A DNA stretch of 64,000 nucleotides from Serpula lacrymans var. lacrymans S7.9. Lineage: Eukaryota > Basidiomycota > Agaricomycetes > Boletales > Serpulaceae. Of this stretch, positions 1 through 12,500 are shown piece after piece. The translations under genes were made by a program, and so were the position numbers. The notes beneath the pieces are model-generated. The model was not told where the DNA came from. It searched no databases and saw nothing but the letters and a program-made list of their open reading frames with translations. The stretch spans positions 310,001 to 374,000 of the forward strand of contig NW_006763297.1 of the NCBI RefSeq assembly GCF_000218685.1, in the 5' to 3' direction. Position 1 is the first letter of the stretch. Every line of letters begins with the position of its first letter.

Positions 1-238
1 TAGACTATTGTCCTTCCTAAGAGTGTGACGCCCTCTCGCGTTGAAGAGAACTACCATAGTATGCCCATTCTAATACTATCGCTATGGATCTGATTTTAAC
101 AACTCTTTTCTCGCAGTTTTCGAGCTTCCACAGGACGCGTTCGACACAATTGAAAGACTTGCCGCCGCTCACCCGCCGAAGAGAGTTGTCAACCCTAGCA
201 AATCTTGGGGTTTGAACTTTGATATATTTGACGACTAG
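1..238 (+). CDS. Aldo/keto reductase, C-terminal part (truncated by window edge)
   Basis: Only the last two exons are visible. Exon 1-58 reads TIVLPKSVTPSRVEENYH, an intron runs 59-116 (GTATGC...CGCAG), and exon 117-238 reads FELPQDAF then NPSKSWGLNFDIFDD and a TAG stop. The IPKSVTP-like motif followed by a conserved NPSK-WG tail is typical of fungal NAD(P)H-dependent aldo/keto reductases (xylose/glycerol-type), which reduce carbonyl substrates in the cytosol. The catalytic Asp-Tyr-Lys-His residues lie upstream of the window, so activity and substrate cannot be judged. The family call is good; the specific enzyme is unknown. Confidence 0.82.
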
Positions 239-569
239 TAGGCGGTAGGAAACATTCCCTGTAGGCTATTTAGCATTGGCATATGTGTTGTATTGCTTGT
301 ATCTAAGACGACGATCTTGTATCCATTTTATGCGCTGTTTTGCGTTCATCTGGTGAAAATTACTGCATAAAGACTGCTATGAGCAGCTTCAAGGCTCGGC
401 TAATGTCTGACTTCACTACAGATCACTTGTTCGCAATGCATCACGTGCTATTAGTGGTGGTTGTTTGCCAACAGCCTCTAAACCAAACAACCGCATTCGT
501 GAACTGGTTCCCAAGCGAAACACCAACTACAGAGTCAGACTTCACCAGACTAAAAAATCGTTTAGTACA
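239..569. other. Intergenic region between the aldo/keto reductase and the Ssr4-like gene
   Basis: This stretch probably holds the 3' UTR of the reductase and the promoter of the downstream gene. The open frames here have no recognisable protein similarity and no coding-like composition. I see no clear TATA box or repeat. Confidence 0.6.
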
Positions 570-2103
570 ATGTCTTTTCAGCAAATGCCACCAGATACAC
601 CATGTCTTCGATATCCAGAAACACCCGGTTTACACCAGACAGTCACTTATGAAGCAGCTATCAATATGTTACTTCGCGCTATCCAACTATCGCAAAACGT
701 ACCATATACCTGGAACTATATAGACAAGCCGCAAGGTGAGCAGAGAAAGATAAAAGACTCTGTCTCTCTAATATACACATCCTCGTGACGTTCAGATGGA
801 CAAGTAGTACTCATATTCCTCAACAACCTCGCTGCGTTCCCCAACGATGGTATACGGTATCAAGACCAGGAGACGAGGTACACTATACCAGCAGGTTCCA
901 CTCGCGTACGTATCTCCATTCTCTCCACCCACCTTCGCCTGTCCTTCGTGATGCACCTAATTTTGATGAACCGCATGACCCACAGGAACTCGAAGTGATG
1001 GAAATAAAATATGGTTTCGTCCCAAATTCACAAGATACATCCGCTTGGCGTCTGCGTCGGAGATATCGCCTTCACAAAGGTGGTCATCCCCAAATCGTTC
1101 TCGTGCACTACACACGAGGTCCCCCCATCCGTGAGCAGCCGAATCTTCTCTCATCCTTTTTTTCTCACTCCCCGTTCCGTTCCCTTTCTTTACTTTCTAA
1201 TTTTATGGCCCGCTAAGATTATCGTATCTCTTTCTCTTTCCAGAAATCATCCCCTCATTGTTGAATCAACCCGTTCGTCAGTACCCTCTCCGCCAGATAA
1301 GTGATCCACCTGTATACGTTATGGGCGAAAAAGCGGGGCAGAAGGTGTATCCCGGGCCTGGCGGAGGGCAAATCCAAGGTCTGCCGAGTGGAGCTCCTTC
1401 GGGGCCTATGCCACCTATAGGCATGGGCATGGGCGGGATGAACATCAACACGCAGGCCATGTTGGCGCAGCAAAACATGAATATGGAGGCTCTGGAGAGA
1501 CGCAGGGAGCGCGAAAGGGGGCGTGAACGAAGTAGCAGTATGGGCGGGGTATGTTTCAGTTTTTGGCATGGTCGATTTGTGCTCATGCATTTCTGCCCAG
1601 CGACCCCCACCGCCTCGGGTGGATGAGGACGACTCGGCTGGTCAGTTGTGATGTTATGTGTTTGCTTCTGCATTATGATGACATGGCTTCTTTACAGATG
1701 AATCCGAGTTCATATCGACTCGCACGCTAGCGTTGACGCGGTTCAGGCGAAATCACGAGCTCATGGAAGAAGTATTCAAGCAAGCTGCTTTTGGTAGGCG
1801 TGCAAAACAACTGGCCTAATAAGAATTTCTGATATGGATATGTTTCTTTCAGGAAACAAAAAATCATCTCCGCCGCCATCTCCTTATTCAATATTTGACA
1901 AGTCCGAATTAGATACAAAAGCGGTGCGTGCTTACTCTTGACAGTCAGACATGATTTTTTAACACAATCTATCATCACAGGCAAAATTAAGTGAGGAGAT
2001 TGAACTGTTAAAGACAAAGGCCGCTGTTCGCAAAGCCTCCAGGGCAGAGAAGTCTTACGAGTCCGACCAGACTCATGTTGCAATGGACATCGCAGATTCG
2101 TGA
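570..2103 (+). CDS. ssr4: SWI/SNF and RSC complex subunit Ssr4-like protein
   Basis: Eight exons (570-735, 796-905, 986-1130, 1244-1548, 1601-1640, 1698-1793, 1853-1923, 1981-2103) join without a frame break into about 351 residues. The N-terminal half (about 1-160), with PYTWNYIDKPQDGQV, the LIFLNNLAAFPNDG stretch and the GFVP...WRLRRRYRL segment, matches my recollection of the fungal Ssr4 N-terminal domain (formerly DUF1750). A Gly/Met-rich linker (about 185-225) leads to a basic RRRERERGRER patch, then a conserved C-terminal helix (LTRFRRNHELMEEVF) and a short coiled coil. In fission yeast Ssr4 is a nuclear subunit shared by the SWI/SNF and RSC chromatin remodellers. The start is chosen because MSFQQ begins the conserved domain. 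The family is likely; the function is by homology only. Confidence 0.78.
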
Positions 2104-2547
2104 TAGCACGATGAACTCATAAATGTTCTTTATACTTTTATTATTATTTTGTATCCATATTGCTTTCCCTTGCAAGATCCTCCAGAAGAGAAGAAAAATG
2201 TGAAGTGATACAAGTGCATCGAGAATGGACTGAATACCGGGTATGTGTGTCATGTCAAGTAGTACAACGTATAAGATCAATGAGTAGAGCTATAGTTAAA
2301 TAGAGAGGTATTCCACGAAACAAGTAATGGATCGCCGTAAACCAGAAGAAAAAAGAGAACAATGTAAAGAAAATGAACATAATGGTTACACATAAGATTG
2401 TATTAGACTATAATATGTAGATAGAGTGATAAGCAGACTATAATAACAACAACGATGAAAGCAAAACACGAAGGACTTACAAATCTGCAACTTCCTACAA
2501 AACTGGAAGAAACCTAACAAAAGGCTATATGCGCCGAAAAATGCTTT
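2104..2547. other. Convergent intergenic region
   Basis: This AT-rich stretch lies between the 3' ends of the Ssr4-like gene (+) and the kinase gene (-). It should hold both 3' UTRs and poly(A) signals. No gene-like frame is seen. Confidence 0.6.
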
Positions 2548-4926
2548 TCAGACACCAATACTTCGGCTCCTGTTGTTGTTCTTCATAGGAATGGGAATGG
2601 GAGTTGCACTGGGATCTCTCAAAAACCCACGAACGTCAGGGAACCTGACCGAATTTGATACCTCTTTGCCAGTAGTGCGTGACCGCACAGGCCAAAGAGA
2701 AGGAGCAGGGGGAGTACTCTCTGCTCGCCTGTTACGCTCCAGAGAATTCTCCAGTTGGAAAGAACGCAGACGCTCATGTCCTCGTGGCCTAATACTTTCC
2801 TCACGCACATCAGATGGTCCTGCAGAATAGCCTCGCTTCATACCATGCCGTAATGCCCATCGCGCTGTGTTATCAAGCGTATCACTGCCAGCATATATTT
2901 CCGTATCTCGTCCAAAAAGCCGCCGGCCGCGCGATGCCTCACGAGAAAATTCAGATTCAGACGGGTCTTCAGGAACATTCATAGAAACTGAAAACCTATC
3001 CGAAACGTGAAGGTCTGTCGGCGTTGCAGGCACAAAGCTCGCACTGGGTGATCGTGACGAAGGAAGTTCAAGGTGAGTCTTTTTAGGCTTGCGTCCGCGT
3101 TCGTGGGAAGAAGGGGTTGGCGCGATAATAGCAGGAGTTGTGTTCTCGTAAGGAGTAAGAGAAGACAACGATGACGTGGTACTGAATATGGAATTGGACA
3201 GTGCGTCGTACGTTTGAGACTGAATGTGGCGTGCAGGCGGGGGACGAGAGACACTTCTACTGGTGCTTCTTGTGGAACACGAGTTGCTTGTCACTACAGA
3301 TGCACGCGAGAGCGAGCGATTTGCGCGAGCGTGCTTTGAAGCATCCAAAGGCTTATCACGACACATGCGGGGTCGTGACCGCGAGTTTGAATGCGAAGCA
3401 GAGCGCTGGCTGGGATGATCTATAATTTCAAACTCGTCTTCGTGTGATACAGAGGTGTCGTCAACTTCTCCCCATCCTACTCCCCAAGCCATCTCATCCA
3501 CCATTGCTATCGTCCAACGGCCGCGAACAGACCGCTCAAGACAACCTTGCAAGACTCGCTCTGCACCACGACCAACACCAGTAGGCACTTCGTAAACACC
3601 TAAAACAATATCGTGTCAGTACTGGTACTTTTGGACAGATGTGATCGAGTGAGTTAATTATGATGACTTGCCGTGCAAAATTTTCATCTGCAATCTTGGT
3701 TCAAATGAGTCCATGAAAGGTAACCGTCCAGTTAGCAGTGCATATAGCAGAATTCCAAGAGCCCACATATCCTGAGCAGGGTTCGCACAGCTAGATTTAG
3801 GAGATAGTTGGGGAGACAGTAACTCAGGAGCAGCATATGGCAAAGAACCAGTCTGAAAGACATGAACAGGATGGGTTGGAGTTGGCACAGCAGAAGCTCC
3901 CACAGGGGTTGAGGTACGATGGCGAGGACCACCGTGATGGCGAATTAACGAAAGATGAACAGGGAGATTTGCTTTGCTTTGACGTTTGGGCTGTGGGAAT
4001 GTTGAGCTGTGTTGCTGATTGGCTGAGTGGTTACCATCTTCTCGTGCAGTTTCACCATCATCTAGTTCACCGATTTTGCGAGCCATACCAAAATCACCAA
4101 TTCTGCATACACCCATTTCATCCACAAGCACATTCTCTAATTTTATGTCCCTATGGACATAGCCAGCAACTTCGTGCAAGTACCGTAAACCCCTGACAAC
4201 CTGCCTGAACATCATTCCGGCATCATCATGGGGTAGAGCCGGCCGGCCATCCCTTTTTAGAATGTCAAAAAGAGACCCAGCTGGGCATAGTAGCGTGATA
4301 AAGAAGTCGGCGTAAGAGGTGTGAACTGTGGAAAAGAGTGGGAGTATATGTTCATGACTGAGGGAAGCCCAAACACTAGCCTCATGGTCGAGGCGTTTCT
4401 GCGCCAACGATGGATCTTCCCGTTTGGCGAGATCCGAGCGACGCACTATTTTGACGGCTACTGTGCCACCTGAAGGCGAAGACGCACGTCTGATAGTAGA
4501 AAACCCACCATACCCAATAATAGGACCCAGTTCATAGCCAGAAATGGTAGAGCCCTCTGAATCAGGTAGGAGTGGAGAAGGAGCAGGTGGGCTGAAAGCA
4601 GATAGAAACATGGCTGCAGGAGACATCAAGACCTCATCGCCTTGCGAGAACGGGCTCAATGGACCATCATCTGCAGGACTTCTGCGGTCCTGGGCTAATA
4701 ATTGTCGTGACAGACTCTGCTCCAGGTCTGGAGGATCTTCCCATCGGGAGTTCTGGCCCTCTTCCACAGTCGATGTCCTGAGATCGTCCGAATGGCTTCC
4801 CCACGGAGAAGATAATGGTAAACCTTCGAATATGGAGTCTTCGTGAAGAGAATGAGACAGAAAACCGCCTTGAGGCAAGAACCGGGATGAGTAAGCCAGG
4901 TGAGCAGCGGATTCCGCAGAGTACAT
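2548..4926 (-). CDS. Serine/threonine protein kinase with long Ser/Arg-rich C-terminal tail
   Basis: Two exons (4926-3672 and 3599-2548) give about 768 residues. A low-complexity N-terminus (1-128) precedes a full kinase domain. The glycine loop GYGGFST is at about 138-144, VAVK Lys is at 159, the HRDIKLEN catalytic Asp is at 260, DFG is at 278-280, and APE follows a long insertion in the activation segment. The domain ends across the intron in KILHG/VYEVP. The roughly 250-residue tail is rich in Ser, Arg and Pro and looks disordered. The intron at 3671-3600 has a GC donor (GCAAGT), which alone restores the conserved kinase reading frame. The frame stays open upstream to 5091, so a longer start is possible, but that segment is hydrophobic and proline-rich and looks like 5' UTR. 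All catalytic residues are present. Subfamily not assigned; the fungal CAMK-like group is plausible. Confidence 0.88.
3600..3671 (-). other. Non-canonical GC-AG intron in the kinase gene
   Basis: On the minus strand the exon ends CAC-G and the intron starts GCAAGT and ends TTTTAG. The next exon starts GT-GTT-TAC. The join reads H-G-V-Y-E-V-P, as expected for a kinase subdomain X/XI. The nearest GT donor (GTCATC, 4 nt further in) has a poor consensus and breaks the frame, so GC is the better choice. Confidence 0.8.
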
Positions 4927-7563
4927 TGAATGTGGGCAAGACGCTGATTGTGAGATTTCTTTGAAGAGAACGTTATATGTTTTGTAGCAATGTATAGCCC
5001 AAAAGCTGGATGGTGGTGGTATTAAAGAAAGAGGAAAGATGCGGGGAAAGGGAAGGGCGACGGCCAAAGGAGAAGGAAGGATCAAAAGCACAAACGGAAC
5101 AGGAGTGGTAATTTATCGTGGGAACATTAACCTAGTCAGCCGGTTTCCGGATGCCGTTTGCCAAGGAATAGGAGTACCCCGCATCCCAAAAATGGCAACC
5201 GTAGTGTTCGAAGGCTTCCACGGTCTTGGCTGCCAGGTTCCCTCAGCAATGGCGAAAAAGTGTATAATCAGTAGCCCTATTTCTCACAGAACGTCCATTT
5301 CTTCGTCCAACAATTTCTGGTAAAAAAAAAACATCACAGCCTGACATTGCTAGGGTCGCATCATGTGGCTGTCATACTATTAGTAGGCTTTTCTCAAAAA
5401 AGGTTTACGCACTTCGAAACCTGTACTAACCTATACCGAGTAAGAGATTTACTCGGGCTTACTTCCTCTTGGGTTTCGGACGTGACCCACCGAAGCAAGC
5501 TCGTACGTATTACTGACGTGCACCTACTTACTCAAACCTCACTAAAGCTACTGTCAGAAAGTTCCACCTGCGAGTGGACTGAGTACGTGCAAGACAGCAA
5601 GTGCTTGCTTTGTACTCACGGTCTGACTTGATGACAGCTTACTGTCATTTTCGATGGAATGCGACCAACAATCCCGCAGCCCGGTGATCGTAGAGGATAG
5701 GATCATTCACGTCAGCTGCACAGCCCATTACGAGGATATCCTTACTTTTTTCACATTGTTATTGTCATCGCAAGATGTAATAAGAGCGCTAGCTATGACA
5801 TCATGATGGTAAATGGAACATCAACACAACAGTGTACAATCATCCTGCTTGCCTTCAAAAACGGTCTCGACTTGGATAGGTCTCGACTCTGCTTGGTTTT
5901 CACTTTTATTTCAAGAGTTAGAAATCTTCAATATGATTTTTTTCCATGTCAGTAGTCCGAAAACGAACCAGTCAGACAAGATTACTCGCAGATCTACACG
6001 ACGTCTCATCGTCAGTGACATGTTCAAGGAAACCAGGTGATGGTGGTAAAAGGAGACATAAGTAGATGTAGTGTTTCAACTGGCATATAAGAGTAAGCTG
6101 CGATGACATGGAACTGCGTTTTCATTAGAAGCATAGCTCATTGAGAATTTCCATTTGGATTGAAGAACCTAGATTCAACATAATCAACATAACGTTCAGT
6201 TCATTACTGACAAGGGAGAGTCACCCATGACGCTGTTGCCAGCTCGGTGATGAAAATATGACAAGAAAGACACGCCGTCAGGAGAATACAGGCAAGGATA
6301 CAAAATCCGAAAACGGGATCAACATACCTCTCATAGTCGACAAAATCGGAAATGAAGCTCACCTGAACAGATGTGTCACTGCTGCTTCGATTAAGGGCAC
6401 ATGAAGATAGATAAAGTACATATCAGGGCACCAATCGCAACCTACCGAATGCTGATGCAATATCTGTAAAGAATCCGGGCTCTTTTGCAGACCAATGGTT
6501 TTCCGAAATTATTGGATTCAAGAGTGCTTTGCTGACGATACGGTCTCTCCAGCACGACAATCAATAAGGGCGAGAGCTGCGCAAAGCTTGTCTCCATGAC
6601 ATATATGCATGTTCTAAAAACGACCTGTAAGTTGAATGAAGGCAAGGCACCAAAATAAATTCCCAAGAGATAAACTAATATCTATGATAGGTCCAGGGAC
6701 ACACCAGATGGGTTCGGGTATGGAGACACGACTATGAGGTCGTACCTTTCCATGCCATTGCCAGCCTAGGAGTTGTCTGTGGGGTTATCAAAAGCGTGGA
6801 AGGAGCCGTAGTACCCAGGCCGTTTGTATAAAGTAGTGCAAGTAACAACAAAGTTCTGTACGCGTCTAGTGACCATAATGGAGACAGGATAGGTAGACTC
6901 ACAATCCTGTATGCCACTGCAAATTCATAGCATATATACGCTTTCATGTATTTCGAGTTTTGTTGACCCGGAAACCATCATAGGAGCTATGAGAAAAAAG
7001 GGACGGCCCTACTCTAGAAGAAGAGGGAAAAGCGACTATCTGAGACAGTACTTGTTGGCTGTTGGCAATTTGGTAACAAATGAAGATATAGCGTCGTGGC
7101 GTGGTTTCCTCGAGTTCAGCATAGTCAGTCGAAGTTTGGCATCTCTTTTCTGTATCACCTTCACGAATAGCATACGTGCGCCTCGAGTACACATGTACTG
7201 AGTAGTTGCGTGTCTGAGGCTCTGAGCTGTTGTGCAACTGGCTGGTTGGCAAGAGAGCCGAGAGGCGGAAATATCCGACCACGTAGGTGTAGCTCAGCCA
7301 CCACCAGTTTGTTGTTTGTGCTTCAGCCCGCTCAGTTTCACTTTCATAGCCTAATAGGCGCGCAGGACACCAAAATGCGAGACAAAGCAGAACGTTGGAC
7401 CATCAGTACTTATGTTTCCCGTGGCCTCAACGCTTGGTTACGCCTCAAGACGCTTTATTCTTTCATAGACTCGTCACGAAAGCTTTGACATGGTCTTTTG
7501 TCTGCGTGTTCCTTATAAGTTCTCTCTTCTATTCACAATGTACTCACCATCTCTCGTCGAATC
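4927..7563. other. Gene-poor region upstream of the kinase and F-box genes
   Basis: About 2.6 kb with no confidently recognised gene. The part next to 4926 should be the kinase promoter and 5' UTR. Around 5579-5620 there is a small hairpin-like stretch (TGAGTAC...GTACTCA arms around GCAAGTGCTTGC). Between about 6440 and 6950 on the minus strand several short frames look weakly coding (including a hydrophobic stretch and an RPGYYGSFHAFDNP-like stretch), but they sit in different frames and I cannot join them into a known family. They could be a decayed gene or chance frames. The last few hundred bases before 7564 probably hold the F-box gene promoter. Confidence 0.45.
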
Positions 7564-9187
7564 ATGAGTCTTTGCAAATTCAACCAACTCCCGGACGATA
7601 TCTTCTTGGAGGTCTTCACCTACTTTGACCTGGCAGATATTATATCCACATTACAAGTATGCAGCAGGCTGCGTTTACTTTCGTCTTCTCGATTCATGTG
7701 GATCACCGCTCTCCGTAATTCTCGCATGGAGCGTCCTTTGCCTTGCACCGTTGGTCAAAATCTTGCAAAGCTCTCCTTGAATGCGCTTCTGGACCTGGCA
7801 TCTCGGACTCATCGCCTCAAGAGAAACTGGGCGCGCCCGTATCCGCGCGCCACGGGTGGTATAAGTGCTTTTCGAATTGGGACAGGAGTGCGTATTGTCG
7901 CAGTGGTACCTGGAACGCCATTGGTCTTCACCTTTTCCCCATCGGAAAGAAGTTTGTATTGCTGGAATACCTTGACTGCAAAATTAGTGGATACCATCCA
8001 CGTCGGTCGCGTGATCTTCCATACAGCACACCAGGAAGAGCCTGGGCAGTTCACACTAGCTATAGTTACCGGAGAGAGCCTCGAAGATCGTTTGAATACT
8101 CTTGCGTGAGTAATCTACCTTGGTTGATATCCTTGACATGTAGTCTGACTTAATACTTCTTTAGACATTGTTCTCTCAGTGTTGTGAGAGTGTCGTACGA
8201 TGTATCTAGCGTTGCTTGCATGCAGTCTACGTTCCACTGTCGTGTACCGTCCGACGTAGTCGGACTTTTCGTTCACAAAGATGTTGTCGGTGTAATCCCA
8301 AACGACCCAGACACGCTCTCCATCTTTACAATCAACATGTCGGATCGAAGATCGATTTACATTAACACAGACGTCTCTACCGCATTGAATTCTCGTTATG
8401 TAAGTAACTACTCTATATTTCCACTTGTATAATTGAGCTAAGTTTGATTATTGCAATACAGTCTACTTCAGCCGCTGCATACGCAAACAACGACGATATA
8501 TATGTCTCCTTTGAGAATGACTGTTACCTCCACGTCTATCGCTTCCCTCGAGATTCTATTCCTTATGGTGGTACTCCGGCGCATACATCCCTTCCCTTCA
8601 AAGTGGTTTCCGAGGTCGACCTGAGTGGCCGCGATACCTTTGTGACGCGTACTCCGTCTTGTACTCCAGTTGAAGCGAGGTATCAATATGCTCTTGTTCC
8701 AGGTAATCCCAAGTACGGTGTTCACACAATTTCTGTACACCGCCGACAACAAACGAGATTACACAAGGCCAGTACGACCGTCAGGTTCTTGCCTCTGCCT
8801 ACGTCCGGCCCCGCCTCTACAAGAAGTTCGGCATCATCTCTTGCCTCCTCTACCAGAAGTTCCCAAAAGATGGTATCTGTCCCAGGACCTCTCCAATACG
8901 GCTTCTATAAAAGATCTACGGCCTGGCAAAGCGATATCATGTGGACTTCATATACAGGAACCTATGTGCTGCTCGCTACTACCATAGGCCAGTTTCGACC
9001 GAGTGATACCCAGACGTGTTTCCATCTCGTCCATTACGAGGGTACTGGCAACACTGAATGCTCCCTGCACAAGCTCATTTTTCCACGACCTCCAGCAGAT
9101 ATCATGTCTGTCGCGCTTGAAGAGCATTGTGGGACGTTGTTCGTGACGACGCTGGATGGAATGTTATGTTCTGTTCGTTATGCTTGA
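7564..9187 (+). CDS. F-box protein with beta-propeller-like C-terminal region
   Basis: Three exons (7564-8105, 8165-8399, 8462-9187) join in frame to 500 residues. The F-box is at the N-terminus (residues about 7-50: LPDDIFLEVFTYFDLADI, then LQVCSRLR), the part that binds Skp1 in SCF ubiquitin ligases. The remainder resembles a degenerate WD/propeller substrate module, with strands such as PLVFTFSPSERSLYCWNT and the final TTLDGMLCSVRYA. This domain order is common in the expanded F-box families of Agaricomycetes. The substrate is unknown. The start ATG lies directly before the F-box. Confidence 0.85.
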
Positions 9188-9535
9188 CGTGGACAAATGG
9201 ATACTTTTATATTATCCTACTTTCTGTATTATCTTCATTCGTATACCGCATTATGTTCTGTATTTTTCATAATATTACAAGCCTGCTTTTCCAACCATCC
9301 CTAATATAAGTTTATACTGAACTGTCAGTCAGACATCCAGAGTTTCACCAAAACCCGCGGATACGGGCTCCGGACCTGACTTTTCTTCTCTGACTTCCAA
9401 GAACAGCACTGCGAGGTCATAAGACTCTTGAAGTGCCCACGATTTATTGCTCACATGGAAGCATGTTTACATCTCATGTTTCCATCTCACTTGTGTACTC
9501 TCACCTTCTTACTGCAACCTGAAGTTCCATAATCG
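9188..9535. other. Intergenic region, F-box to beta-mannosidase
   Basis: AT-rich terminator-like sequence after 9187, followed by a pyrimidine-rich promoter-like stretch before 9536. No gene seen. Confidence 0.6.
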
Positions 9536-12500
9536 ATGAAAGTTCAAACTCTGGAGCTTAACGCGAACTGGCTATGGAAACAGCGACGCTTGCTGTCAAA
9601 GCCCGTCCTCAGCCAGGAAGAAATAACAGGGCTTATACATAGCGGCGACTTGGAAGTGATTCAAGTGATCAAGACAATGGGACCTCCTCGGCGACGTGTG
9701 ACTGCTTCCCTTGAAGAGCGACTGGCATTATACGTACAGGATCATTGGATGTCTGCAAAGAACTTTCCTTCCGAGATTCATGTCGAACTGCTAAAGTATG
9801 GGATTATTTCCGATCCTTATGTAGGATTCAACGAGCACACGGTACAATGTGAGCAGTGACATCTTATGCGAGTGCTATATTGTACTAGGCGCAGGGTGAA
9901 TCCTGACTTCATTTTGACAACGCCTGGCTAGGACATGTGACTGTAGCCGCCTTACTATTCGTCACGATTGCTACCTTTTGTTTCTCAAATTTGTGGTGCT
10001 GATTATACGCTTGCATATCGCCAGGGGTTGCCGACAAGGAATGGTTATACAAGAACACCTTTCAGTTTGCCCCATTTTTCCCTGAAGCAACTACAATCTT
10101 AGAGTTTCAGGGCCTTGACACTTTCTGTAGTGTCTACCTGGTATATTCTCTCTATTGCGTGTACCTCGTTGCACCAATAGCTGATACCTGTATCCTTTCA
10201 GAATGAAACTCTGATATTCGAAAGCGATAATCAGTTTCGTACTTATAAAGTACCTGTTTCCCTCCTTGAAGGAAAGAACACTCTTCTGCTGCACTTCAAG
10301 TCTGCGAAAAGTATAGCCAAGTTGCTCGAGGCGCAGTTCGGTGCCGTACGCGCAGGCTCGACCAATCTAGGAGATCCCAGCAGAGTGTACGTCAGGAAAG
10401 CACAGTATGACTGGCGGTGAGTTTCTCCTTTGACTATCAGCATATAGCTACCCCATTGTGCATTTCCACTATATTTTGCATGATTACGCTTACGCGCGCA
10501 TTTTGTTATCTAACAGGTGGGACTGGGTAAGATATTTGCTCGTAGTCTTGAGTTATTACCCATGGTATTATTCAGGGCCCAGAGTTAATGACGTGTGGTC
10601 CATACCGTCCAATAACGCTCATATCATACACATCGCGTATTGCAGGGGTGTATGCGCACGCTCATGTGTCATCAAGTCTATCTCCATCGTTGGAAGTAGA
10701 TGTCTTACTGGAGGGCGCCAAGGCTAAAGCGCTACATGTCAGCATAAGCGAAATGAATGGGACAGTAATCTGCAGCAAGGAAATACCGTTGGAATCTTTT
10801 GGGCAACCTGATGAAAAGCATGTTATGGACCTGAAATCTATCGTTAAATGGGAGTTTGGCAAAGAGGATGGGGTACAACTTTGGTGGCCCGTAGGTTACG
10901 GTAAACAAAGCTTATACGTTGTACATGTTTCTTTGATATCCCTTGTATGTCTCTCTTATCGTTTCTTTGCTTCATCTATTCAGTTCTATCTTCGAAACAG
11001 GATTCCCGTGTTCTCCACAATCATTCTCAGCGAGTCGGTTTCCGGAGTATCCGCCTCATCCAAGACCCCATTGAAAGCCCAGATATACATGGTAAGGGTA
11101 CAACATTCCTCTTTGAAGTGAATGGTGTCCGCATATTCATCGGAGGTGCGTCTTCCACAATCGGGTTTCTCCTTGTCATTTCAATTTGTTGAGTATCAGG
11201 TTCAAATTGGATCCCTGCCGACAATTTCCTGACTACAATTGATGACAAACGCTATCGTGCATGGCTTACCCTTCTGAGAAACGGTAATCAGAACATGGTG
11301 CGACTCTGGGGGGGTGGAGTATATGAGCCTGATGTTTTTTATGACACATGCGACGGTGAGTAGCATACTCTCATTCGATTATACATATAATTTCCAAACG
11401 CTATAAATACACACACGCTTAGAACTCGGAATTCTTGTGTGGCAAGACTTTCAATTCGCTTGTGGTGTCTATCCTGCGCACGACACCTTTGTGGATAGTG
11501 TCACAAAAGAAGCGGTAGACAATGTGAAAAGACTCCGACACCACCCCGCGATGGCGCTGTTCTGTGGAAACAATGAAGGTACCTGAACAACGCTCCTTTC
11601 GTCTGCACAGATTGTTAGATTGTTAGTCTAATCCTGATGTTCTAGATTATCAACAAGTCCTTCAATGGGGAGGTACATAAGTAACTCACTTTCTCTGTCA
11701 CATATTGCTAAGTATAATCTCGATAGGGATCACCGAACTTCCTGCTCGCAAGATCTATGAACAGGTACTCCCTGATATCGTTGCTGCACTTACCTCGTCA
11801 GAGGTTCCATATCACCGAGGTTCACCATATGGAGGTAAAGATTGGTGGGAGACGAGTGATCCCACAGTGGGAGACATACATCAGTGGGACGTCTGGGCGG
11901 GAAAGGAGAAAGCGTACCAGGACTATGACATAATGGGAGGCCGATTTGTGAGGTCTGTCTTCTCTATTTCTACTCGCCGTCGACAAGGCTAATATAGTGT
12001 AATTCAGCGAGTTTGGGATACCGTCTTTCCCTGATATGCGTACGGTTGAATATTGGCTTGATAGCAAAGACGTCGGAAAGGGTCAGGACTACGCTCAATC
12101 AAAGATTATAGCGCAGCACACTCGTGCTGGGAATTTTGAGAGGCGTTTTGCCATCGTCATGAACGAGAATTTCCGACTGACTTCCGACTTGGAAACGTGA
12201 GTTAATCGTGTTATATTCTCCAAGTTACTGATTAACAATGCCTCATTAGGCATGTATATAATACTCAAATCATGCAATCAGAAGCCGTGTCTTATGCATA
12301 TCAAGTGTGGCGAAGGGCCTGGCGAGGAAAGGGCAAAGAATATGTGTGTAGCTAAAATTTGCAGTGGTTTTGGATATGCTGATTTTCGTATAGACGGCAG
12401 GGGTTATTGTATGGCAGTTAAATGACTGCTGGCCTGTCACGTCTTGGGCCATTGCTGATTACTTTGTGAGTTCACCAGCATAATCAAATTTGAAGTTCTA

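Noticed and set aside
1278..1673. Long minus-strand open frames opposite the Ssr4-like exon 4
   Set aside because: They mirror the Gly/Met/Pro-rich coding exon on the plus strand; no domain is seen and the plus-strand frame joins cleanly with the flanking exons.
5579..5620. Hairpin-like palindrome as a possible transposon end or terminator
   Set aside because: The arms are only 7 bp with an inner palindrome, and no second copy or target-site duplication is seen in the window.
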